From: CAYVOX01 sp964453035
Lineage (GTDB): Bacteria > Chloroflexota > Anaerolineae > Anaerolineales > Anaerolineaceae
Length of the DNA stretch: 45,458 bases
Reading direction: 5' to 3'
Assembly: GCA_964453035.1 (NCBI GenBank)
Contig: CAYVOX010000009.1
Coordinates: 1 to 45,458, forward strand
Under the pieces are notes generated by a model. It saw only the letters and a program-made list of their open reading frames with translations, ran no database searches and had not been told where the DNA came from. Each line of letters opens with the position of its first letter. Positions within the stretch are counted from its first letter, which is position 1. Made by a program: the position numbers and the translations under genes. Below, piece by piece: positions 39,694 through 45,458 of this stretch.

Positions 39694-39699
39694 ATTATA
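39694..39699 (-). promoter_or_regulatory. -10 box 6 nt before the serine hydrolase start (leaderless candidate)
   Basis: A perfect TATAAT on the minus strand, with six bases (TTACGC) before the ATG at 39687. The flanks are AT-rich, and no -35 hexamer or ribosome binding site is seen. Confidence 0.55.
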
Positions 39700-39766
39700 A
39701 TTTTGTTTTAATGATTGCGGTTAAATATGGCCTATAATAATCCAACGAAATAAACGCCGAGATTAA

Positions 39767-39795
39767 TTGACGCATTACGGAAACACGAGTATACT
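39767..39795 (+). promoter_or_regulatory. Promoter of the oligopeptide ABC transporter operon
   Basis: TTGACG at 39767-39772, a 17-bp spacer and TATACT at 39790-39795. The -10 box sits inside a perfect 10-bp palindrome, GAGTATACTC (39787-39796), a possible operator. The leader is about 65 nt and ends with GAGG before the ATG at 39866. Confidence 0.7.
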
Positions 39796-39865
39796 CATAT
39801 CGTTTCGTATTCCGGCAAAATGCTTGCATTATTGCCTACCATCTTATTGAGCATAGAGGACTTAT

Positions 39866-40855
39866 ATGGCCGATCTACTGGACGTCCAGGGCCTCGAAAC
39901 GCATTTTCGCACGCGTGAAGGGTTAGTCCATGCGGTGAATGGTGTTTCGTTCAATCTGAAAGAAGGGGAAACACTGGGTATTGTTGGTGAGAGCGGTTGC
40001 GGTAAAAGCGTGACGGTGATGTCCATGCTGCGCCTGATCCCTTCGCCGCCCGGAAGGGTGGCTGCCGGAACGGCGTTTTACCAGGGCAAAGACCTGCTCA
40101 AGATGTCCGATGATGAGATTCGCCACGTGCGCGGCTCTCAAATCAGCATGATCTTCCAGGACCCGATGACTTCTTTCAACCCGGTTCTGACCATCGGCCG
40201 CCAGTTGACCGAGCCGCTGGAAACCCACCTGGGCATGACCAAACAGCAGGCCGAGGAGCGTTCCGCTGAGATGCTGCGCATGGTCGGCATCCCCAACGCC
40301 AAAGACCGCCTTTCCGATTATCCGCACCAGTTTTCGGGCGGCATGCGCCAGCGCGCGATGATTGCCATGGCGCTGAGCTGCAACCCGCAGGTACTCATCG
40401 CAGATGAGCCCACCACCGCCCTGGATGTGACCATCCAGGCGCAGATTACCGACCTGGCCAGGCGCCTGCGCGATGAAATTGGCATGGCGATGATCTGGAT
40501 CACGCACGACCTGGGCATCATTGCCGGGCTTGCGGACCGCGTAGCCGTGATGTATGCCGGTTACATTATTGAGGAATCTCCCGTCAGGCGCCTGTATGCC
40601 AACCCGCAGCACCCCTACACCATGGGTCTGCTTGGCAGCCTCCCCCGGCTTGACCTGGGATCCAAAAAGCGCCTGACTTCGGTTGAAGGCATCCCGCCGG
40701 TGCTGTATGCCATTCCAAAAGGTTGTCCTTTTGCCCCGCGCTGCCATTATGCCGTGGAGCGCTGCCTGAATGAAAATCCCAAACTGGTGCAGGTTGAAGC
40801 GAATCACCGCTCTGCCTGCTGGGTGGATCCTGCTACTGGGAAGGAACGCGAATAA
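39866..40855 (+). CDS. Oligopeptide/dipeptide ABC transporter ATP-binding protein (OppD/DppD type)
   Basis: A 329-residue cytoplasmic ATPase. Walker A GESGCGKS is at residues 41-48, the signature FSGGMRQRAMIAMAL near 152-166, Walker B VLIADEPTTALD near 172-183 and the switch His in WITHDLG. The C-terminal oligo_HPY region with CPFAPRCHYAVERC (near 290-303) is specific to Opp/Dpp/nickel-type importers. It forms a heterodimer with the next gene product to power uptake of peptides or similar solutes. The next gene starts at the base after its stop codon. It is first in an operon with the receptor and both permeases, an unusual order because ATPases are often last. Confidence 0.94.
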   Translation: MADLLDVQGLETHFRTREGLVHAVNGVSFNLKEGETLGIVGESGCGKSVTVMSMLRLIPSPPGRVAAGTAFYQGKDLLKMSDDEIRHVRGSQISMIFQDPMTSFNPVLTIGRQLTEPLETHLGMTKQQAEERSAEMLRMVGIPNAKDRLSDYPHQFSGGMRQRAMIAMALSCNPQVLIADEPTTALDVTIQAQITDLARRLRDEIGMAMIWITHDLGIIAGLADRVAVMYAGYIIEESPVRRLYANPQHPYTMGLLGSLPRLDLGSKKRLTSVEGIPPVLYAIPKGCPFAPRCHYAVERCLNENPKLVQVEANHRSACWVDPATGKERE

Positions 40856-41836
40856 ATGAGTCCAGACGTCATTTTACGGGTTGATAAACTCGTCAAACAC
40901 TTTCCAATTCTGCGCGGGGCGTTTATTAAGCGGCAGGTGGCTGCTGTGCGCGCAGTGGACGGCATTTCCTTCCAGGTTAACCGCGGCGAGACGCTGGGGC
41001 TGGTGGGCGAATCCGGTTGCGGTAAATCCACCGCCGGGCGCGCCATCCTGCAACTGCACAAGCCCACCTCGGGCCACGTGTATTTTGAGGGCACAGACCT
41101 GGTGAATCTTAAAGGCGAAGAGCTGCGCAAGATGCGCCGCAAGATGCAGATGATTTTCCAGGACCCCTACGCCAGCCTGAACCCGCGCATGACCATCGGT
41201 GAAATCATCGGCGAGCCGCTGCTGGTGCACGGCCTGGCAACCCGGCACGAATCGGAGAAGAAGGTTGAAGAGCTGCTCCAACTGGTGGGCCTCAACCCCT
41301 CCTTTGCCAACCGTTACCCGCACGAGTTCTCCGGCGGGCAGCGCCAGCGCGTTGGCGTGGCGCGCGCCCTTTCGCTCAACCCCTCGTTGATTGTCTGCGA
41401 CGAGCCCATCTCCGCGCTGGATGTTTCCGTCCAGGCCCAGGTGGTGAACTTGCTGGAAGATCTGCAGAAGCAATTTAACCTCACGTATATCTTCATCGCG
41501 CACGATCTTTCCATGGTACGCCACATCAGCAACCGCGTGGCGGTGATGTACCTGGGACAGATTGTTGAACTGACCGACCGCGATGAGCTGTATCACAACC
41601 CGCTCCACCCGTACGCCCAGGCTTTGCTCTCGGCTGTGCCCATTCCTGACCCGGAAGTAGAGGAAAAACGCAAGCGCCAGATTTTGCAGGGAGATGTGCC
41701 TTCGCCCATCAACCCGCCCAGCGGCTGCCACTTCCGCACCCGCTGCCCGCTGGCTGATAAAATCTGCGCTGAGCAAGAGCCTGAATTTAGAGAGGTTCGT
41801 CCAGGTCACTTTGTGGCCTGTCATATGGTGACTTGA
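40856..41836 (+). CDS. Oligopeptide/dipeptide ABC transporter ATP-binding protein (OppF/DppF type)
   Basis: A 326-residue partner ATPase. Walker A GESGCGKSTA is at residues 51-60, the signature FSGGQRQRVGVARALSL follows about 110 residues later, then VCDEPISALD and FIAHDLSMVRH. The C-terminal CHFRTRCPLADKIC corresponds to the oligo_HPY cysteine-rich segment of the family. It is in the same frame phase as the upstream gene and begins immediately after that stop, so the two are translated together. After its stop comes a 105-bp spacer with an unusually perfect but apparently unused Shine-Dalgarno sequence, then the receptor gene. Confidence 0.94.
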   Translation: MSPDVILRVDKLVKHFPILRGAFIKRQVAAVRAVDGISFQVNRGETLGLVGESGCGKSTAGRAILQLHKPTSGHVYFEGTDLVNLKGEELRKMRRKMQMIFQDPYASLNPRMTIGEIIGEPLLVHGLATRHESEKKVEELLQLVGLNPSFANRYPHEFSGGQRQRVGVARALSLNPSLIVCDEPISALDVSVQAQVVNLLEDLQKQFNLTYIFIAHDLSMVRHISNRVAVMYLGQIVELTDRDELYHNPLHPYAQALLSAVPIPDPEVEEKRKRQILQGDVPSPINPPSGCHFRTRCPLADKICAEQEPEFREVRPGHFVACHMVT

Positions 41837-41845
41837 GTTCAATGG

Positions 41846-41885
41846 AAGGAGGTGATGCACGCGAGGATACCGGACGAATTATCCT
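41846..41885 (+). other. Orphan perfect Shine-Dalgarno sequence and small hairpin before the receptor gene
   Basis: AAGGAGGTGAT at 41846-41856 matches the full anti-Shine-Dalgarno complement over 11 bases. The only start codon near it is the ATG at 41855, which overlaps its end and opens just a 16-codon frame, so spacing is wrong for normal initiation. AGGATA at 41864-41869 pairs with TATCCT at 41880-41885. The segment may act as a ribosome standby or mRNA-protection site. Confidence 0.4.
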
Positions 41886-41941
41886 GTCACACCCAACCGT
41901 AAACTCAACGAACCAACTCATTCTCAATGGAGGAGAAAAAG

Positions 41942-43729
41942 ATGCGTAAATTGTATGTCGTTTTGTCCGCACTGGTCCTGGTAGGCATGGTGCTTGCAGC
42001 CTGCACGCCCGCTGCCACCCCTACCCAGGCCCCCACAGTTGCACCGACCAAACCCGCCGCGACTGTGGCCCCGACCGTGGCTCCGACCGTAGCCCCCACC
42101 AAGGCCCCGACCGTAGCCCCCACCGCAGTACCTGCAAAGGTTGAAACCCTGCGGCTCAATAATGGTGGTTATCCCGATACCCTGGATCCCCAGAAGGCTT
42201 CCTTCGTTGGTGAGCTTTCTCACCTCAAGCTGGTCTATGAAGCTCTGACCCGCCTGGACAAGGACCTCAAGACCGTTCCCGGTGCCGCTGAAAAATGGGA
42301 ATACAACAAGGACGCCACCGAAGTGACCTTCACCCTGCGCAAGGGCCTGAAGTACAGCGACGGCTCCCTGCTCAATGCCAAGCGCTTTGAGTACTCCCTG
42401 CTGCGCAACATTGACCCCACCACCGCTGGCGAGTACGCCGCCATCACCGATGACATCAAGGGTGCGGCTGCCTGGCGCGGCGCGGATGTTGCCAAGACTT
42501 CCAAGGAAGACATGGCCAAACTCAAGGCTGGCGTGGCTGTTAAAGCCTACGACACCGCCGGCAAGGAATGCACCGGTTACGACCAGGCCGACTGCCTGGT
42601 CCTCAAGGTCGGCACTGCTGCCCCTGCACCCTACATTCACACCGTGCTTGGTCTGTGGGTTGTTTATCCCGCCAAGCAGGAACTGATTGAAAAAGGCGGC
42701 GAGAGCTGGATGATGGACGTCAAGAACCAGATCGGCAATGGTCCCATGATCTGGAAGACCAACGAAGAGAAGGTCAAGGGCGAGTTCGTGCCGAATCCCA
42801 ATTACTGGCGCGGTGTTGCCAAGGTTAACATTAGCTTCACCTACATCACCGACTCTGCGACCGCCTTCAATGCTTACAAGAACGGCGAGTTCGAAATTGT
42901 TGGTCTGGCGGCTGAAGACTTCAAGGTTGCCTCCGCGGATGCCACCCTGAGCAAGGAAATCAACAAGTACCCCGGCTCCTGCACCTACGCCGTCATGTTC
43001 CACCAGCTCAAAGAGCCCTTCACCGACAAGAAAGTGCGCGAAGCGTTCGCTTACGCCCTGGACCGCGACGCCTGGGTGAAGGACATCCTGGTTGGCATCG
43101 GCGCCCCCACCCTGACCTGGATCCCCAAAGGTTTCCCGGGTTATGATGCGACCGAAAAACGCTACGGTTTCGATCCCGCGGCTGCCAAGAAGGCACTCGC
43201 CGAATCGTCCTACAAGACCGTTGACAAGCTGCCCCCCATCACCCTGACCTTCTCCGACAGCGCCCGCAACCGCACGCGCTACGAGTGGTTGGCTGCCAAG
43301 TGGAAGGAAGTTCTGGGCGTGACCGTCAAGCTGAACCCGGTTGAATCCACCGCCTACACCGCCCTGACCAAGGACGTCAAGACCGCCCCCATGGCCTACA
43401 TCCTCGGCTGGTGCGCGGACTACCCGGATCCCCAGAACTGGCTCTCCGTGTACTGGATGACTGGCGCCTTCGGCGAGCGCATTGGCTATTCCAACAAGGA
43501 ACTGGATGCCCTGATGAAACAGGCTGATTCCGAGTTGGATGTCACCAAGCGCGCAGCGCTGTATGACCAGGCTCAGAAGATGTTGGTCGGCGACGCCGCC
43601 GTGGCGTTCATGTGGAACAACGTCAATAACTACATGGTGAAATCCTACGTCAAGGGCGTGACCCTCACCCCGCAGGACTCCGGCTTCCCTGGTGACAACG
43701 ACGTTCTGACCATCACGGTCGAAAAGTAA
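41942..43729 (+). CDS. ABC transporter substrate-binding lipoprotein (OppA/DppA-like, SBP family 5)
   Basis: A 595-residue receptor. The lipoprotein signal MRKLYVVLSALVLVGMVLAAC ends at Cys21; a linker of repeated Ala-Pro-Thr follows to about residue 63. The mature domain is SBP_bac_5: RLNNGGYPDTLDPQKA, EVTFTLRKGLKYSDGSLLNA, GNGPMIWK and PFTDKKVREAFAYALDRDAWV are family signatures. It captures peptides (or similar solutes) outside the membrane for the permeases. The frame opens at an ATG at 41927, but GGAGGAG at 41929-41935 is the ribosome binding site of the ATG at 41942. Codon use is strongly biased to C-ending codons, consistent with high expression. A hairpin cluster follows. Confidence 0.95.
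   Translation: MRKLYVVLSALVLVGMVLAACTPAATPTQAPTVAPTKPAATVAPTVAPTVAPTKAPTVAPTAVPAKVETLRLNNGGYPDTLDPQKASFVGELSHLKLVYEALTRLDKDLKTVPGAAEKWEYNKDATEVTFTLRKGLKYSDGSLLNAKRFEYSLLRNIDPTTAGEYAAITDDIKGAAAWRGADVAKTSKEDMAKLKAGVAVKAYDTAGKECTGYDQADCLVLKVGTAAPAPYIHTVLGLWVVYPAKQELIEKGGESWMMDVKNQIGNGPMIWKTNEEKVKGEFVPNPNYWRGVAKVNISFTYITDSATAFNAYKNGEFEIVGLAAEDFKVASADATLSKEINKYPGSCTYAVMFHQLKEPFTDKKVREAFAYALDRDAWVKDILVGIGAPTLTWIPKGFPGYDATEKRYGFDPAAAKKALAESSYKTVDKLPPITLTFSDSARNRTRYEWLAAKWKEVLGVTVKLNPVESTAYTALTKDVKTAPMAYILGWCADYPDPQNWLSVYWMTGAFGERIGYSNKELDALMKQADSELDVTKRAALYDQAQKMLVGDAAVAFMWNNVNNYMVKSYVKGVTLTPQDSGFPGDNDVLTITVEK
42007..42135 (+). repeat. Ala-Pro-Thr coding repeats in the receptor linker
   Basis: Imperfect repeats such as CCGACCGTAGCCCCCACC encode TVAPT units. 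They form a flexible tether between the lipid anchor and the binding domain; repeat number is likely to vary. Confidence 0.75.
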
Positions 43730-43745
43730 GAGCTACAAAAATCTG

Positions 43746-43916
43746 ACTGGTTAACACCAGTTGGAGCAGAACAATTCCTCGCGCAGCGGTCTCCGCTGCG
43801 CGAGGAACCCCGCTCTTTTCCGATGCGGCGCGTTTAGGGGTTGCCCCCGGGCAACGATTAAACGCGCGGCAGCAGAAGAGGCGGGCAGGGCAAAAGCTCA
43901 CCGGCTCAATGCCCTG
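43746..43916 (+). other. Cluster of strong hairpins between the receptor and permease genes
   Basis: Four structures in a row. ACTGGT/ACCAGT with a TAAC loop (43746-43761). A perfect 15-bp stem with a TCT loop (43775-43789 with 43793-43807). A three-tier stem-loop: CCGCTCTT with AAGAGGCGG, GCGCGTTTA with TAAACGCGC, GTTGCCC with GGGCAAC (43810-43884). CAGGGCA/TGCCCTG (43886-43916). None is followed by a T-run. They probably protect or attenuate the receptor mRNA so that it exceeds permease mRNA. No gene is visible in this 242-bp gap. Confidence 0.7.
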
Positions 43917-43971
43917 ACCCTTATAAAAAACGACTTTGAGCTGCGGTGGTAATCTCTATAAAGGATTTTTT

Positions 43972-44970
43972 ATGTCCACATATATTTTCAAGCGCCTGTT
44001 ATGGTTGATCCCGGTTATCGTATTGGTTTCGCTGATAACCTTTATCATCATGCACAGCACGCCCGGCGGCCCGTGGGACCGCGACCTGAGCGCGCGCCAG
44101 GTGGATGAAACCACGCAGCGCCTGTTGAATGACTATTACGGGCTGGATAAACCCCTGTGGCGCCAGTACGTGGGCTACCTGATCGGCGATTTCAACGCTG
44201 CGGGCGAGTTCAAATGCGGCGCGGTGTGCGGCAACCTGGGTCCTTCCTACCGCCAGCGCGGGCGCTACATCCAGGATATCCTGTTCAAACCCCCGGAGGG
44301 CAAGAACTTCCTTTACAGCCAGTTCGGTTACTCGATGCGCCTGGGCCTGATTGCCCTGAGCCTGGCGATTATTATCGGCTTCCCGGTTGGCATCGTCTCC
44401 GCGCTCAAGCAAAACTCCTGGATTGATTACATCAGCCTGTTTGTCGTCACCATCGGCATCTCCATCCCCGGTTTTGTGATGGCGATCTTCCTGATTATTT
44501 TATTCGGAGCCACGCTGCACTGGCTACCGATCATCCCACGCGAGTGGGATTCGGTGAACGTCTGGATCATGCCGGCAGTAGTGCTGGGATTCGGCACCAT
44601 GGCGCGCACCGCCCGCCTGACGCGCGCCCAGATGCTGGAAGTGATGCGCCAGGATTACATCCGCACCGCGCGCGCCAAGGGCCTGGTAGAGCGGATTGTC
44701 ATCTTCCGCCATATGGTCAAAAACGCCATGATTCCGGTGGTGACCTTCCTGGGGCCGGCCCTGGCTGGCCTGGTGACGGGTTCTTTCATCATCGAGACCA
44801 TGTTCGGCTTCCCGGGCATGGGGCGCGCCTACGTGACCGCCATCCAGCAGCGCGATTACTCCATGATTATGGGCACCACCCTGATCTTTGCCATCCTGGT
44901 GGCTTTTGCCAACCTGAGCGTGGATATTGTTTACACCTTCCTAGACCCGCGCATCAAACTGGCTGAATAA
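43972..44970 (+). CDS. ABC transporter permease (OppB/DppB type)
   Basis: A 332-residue inner-membrane permease. The first helix (about 8-29) is followed by a long periplasmic loop with DYYGLDKPLWRQYV and an enlarged segment FNAAGEFKCGAVCGNLGPSYRQRGR that is longer than in E. coli DppB. The BPD_transp_1 domain occupies residues 120-320. The coupling EAA-type loop reads ARTARLTRAQMLEVMRQDYIRTARAKGL. ETMFGFPGMGR and the final VYTFLDPRIKL are typical of the B subunit. The frame opens upstream at 43936, but AAGGA 6 nt before the ATG at 43972 marks the start. The other permease gene starts 10 bp after its stop. Confidence 0.94.
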   Translation: MSTYIFKRLLWLIPVIVLVSLITFIIMHSTPGGPWDRDLSARQVDETTQRLLNDYYGLDKPLWRQYVGYLIGDFNAAGEFKCGAVCGNLGPSYRQRGRYIQDILFKPPEGKNFLYSQFGYSMRLGLIALSLAIIIGFPVGIVSALKQNSWIDYISLFVVTIGISIPGFVMAIFLIILFGATLHWLPIIPREWDSVNVWIMPAVVLGFGTMARTARLTRAQMLEVMRQDYIRTARAKGLVERIVIFRHMVKNAMIPVVTFLGPALAGLVTGSFIIETMFGFPGMGRAYVTAIQQRDYSMIMGTTLIFAILVAFANLSVDIVYTFLDPRIKLAE

Positions 44971-44980
44971 TTGAGGAATT

Positions 44981-45458
44981 ATGACCGACTCACCTGTTCC
45001 TGCATCTAATCCCTTCCAGCAAGCTGCCAAGGTCGCTTCCCTGGAAAAAGTGACACCGGCCCGCGACCTGATGGTGGATGCCTGGTTCCGCCTGATTCGC
45101 AACAAGGCATCTGTAGCCAGCATGATTTTCATTGTATTATTGGCTCTGATTGCCATCTTTGCCAATGTCCTCGCCCCGCACAACCCGCTGACGTTTCATT
45201 CGGGTAAGGGCTACTTACCTCCCGTATGGATCCCGGTTGGACCGGCAGGGGATGTGCCGGACCCGCAGTTCATCATGGGCACGGATAACCTGGGGCGCGA
45301 TACCCTCAGCCGCACCATTTACGGCACGCGCGTTTCGTTCATCGTTGGCTTTTTACCCACCATGATTATCCTGCTGATTGGCATCACGATTGGGATGATC
45401 TCAGGCTACGCGGGGGGGCGGGTGGATAACCTGCTGATGCGCTTCACCGATATTGTGT
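44981..45458 (+). CDS. ABC transporter permease (OppC/DppC type), 3' part beyond window
   Basis: The first 159 codons of the partner permease. A polar N-terminus of about 35 residues (with RDLMVDAWFRLIRNKAS, the usual entry to helix 1) precedes a transmembrane helix at about residues 45-63 and LAPHNP. FIMGTDNLGRDTLSRTIYGTRVSF is the hallmark of OppC/DppC proteins. The BPD_transp_1 domain begins near residue 120 and is cut by the window edge within RVDNLLMRFTDIV. The ATG at 44981 has GAGGAA about 6 nt upstream. It pairs with the upstream permease to form the channel. Confidence 0.93.
   Translation, partial: MTDSPVPASNPFQQAAKVASLEKVTPARDLMVDAWFRLIRNKASVASMIFIVLLALIAIFANVLAPHNPLTFHSGKGYLPPVWIPVGPAGDVPDPQFIMGTDNLGRDTLSRTIYGTRVSFIVGFLPTMIILLIGITIGMISGYAGGRVDNLLMRFTDIV

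Noticed and set aside
41855..41902. Possible 15-residue leader peptide after the perfect Shine-Dalgarno sequence
   Set aside because: The ATG overlaps the end of the Shine-Dalgarno match, so spacing is only 2 nt, and the peptide shows no run of one amino acid that would suggest attenuation. Kept only as an orphan site.
42007..42135. Possible CRISPR or tandem-repeat array
   Set aside because: The repeats are in frame, imperfect and encode the lipoprotein linker; no spacers of constant length exist here or elsewhere in the window.
41924..43003. Minus-strand frame of 359 codons with Gly/Arg/Tyr repeats
   Set aside because: It is the mirror of the strongly codon-biased receptor gene; the glycine-rich part is the complement of the Ala-Pro-Thr repeats.
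43775..43807. Intrinsic terminator after the receptor gene
   Set aside because: The 15-bp stem is very strong, but the following bases are CCCCGCTC with no T-run, and the downstream permease gene shows no separate promoter that I can identify.

Overview
The window looks like chromosomal DNA of an Anaerolineae-type bacterium (Chloroflexota), moderately GC-rich. This is inferred from gene content, since there is no rRNA gene: a TIGR03663/Agl23-like glycosyltransferase fused to NHL repeats, the SCO1664-like/DUF3090 pair, a greatly enlarged SecA, lipoproteins with Pro/Thr linkers, and a fused FolK-FolP. I see no phage, transposon, CRISPR array, tRNA or rRNA. No gap between genes exceeds about 250 bases.

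Layout. 1-2545 (minus): frr-uppS-cdsA-glpX (glpX cut by the window edge). 2690-4600 (plus): a SUMF1-fold lipoprotein and an RraA-like protein. 4696-5087 (plus): a strong promoter overlapped by a GAAC-N4-GTTC palindrome of LexA/SOS type, driving a small protein of unknown function. 5146-10508 (minus): a ParB-like protein, metallophosphoesterase, AcpS, an inactive/active M16 peptidase pair and a one-TM protein. 10708-12036 (plus): an adrenodoxin-reductase-like flavoprotein. 12049-21281 (minus): a membrane protein, M19 dipeptidase, S1-domain protein, GNAT enzyme, 1373-residue SecA and dihydrolipoyl dehydrogenase. 21531-22955 (plus): a polytopic membrane protein. 22979-26691 (minus): folK-folP fusion, homoserine dehydrogenase, SCO1664-like and DUF3090 proteins. 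26806-27309 (plus): a hypothetical protein. 27269-29314 (minus): murI, a class I glutamine amidotransferase-like hydrolase and rplS. 29558-34742 (plus): a PASTA/lectin-like lipoprotein, a 63-residue metal-binding-like protein and the glycosyltransferase-NHL fusion. 34807-36227 (minus): a PF04020 membrane protein and a GNAT protein. 36412-38853 (plus): clpC. 38935-39687 (minus): a class A beta-lactamase-fold hydrolase. 39866-45458 (plus): an oligopeptide-type ABC transporter operon (two ATPases, lipoprotein receptor, two permeases, the last cut by the edge).

The most interesting signals are regulatory. (a) The clpC promoter carries a tandem 11-bp-period direct repeat and an alternating array of CTCAT/ATGAG half-sites across the -10 box and 5' leader. 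(b) Four genes lack a Shine-Dalgarno sequence and have a TAYAAT box exactly 6 nt before the start codon, which points to leaderless transcription. (c) The SOS-type operator before an unknown 79-residue protein suggests a new DNA-damage-inducible gene. (d) A stack of strong hairpins without a U-tract separates the ABC receptor gene from its permease genes. Strong intrinsic terminators and extended -10 promoters (TGC-TATAAT type) recur and make transcript boundaries fairly readable.

All functional calls come from reading motifs and family resemblance; no database search was run.
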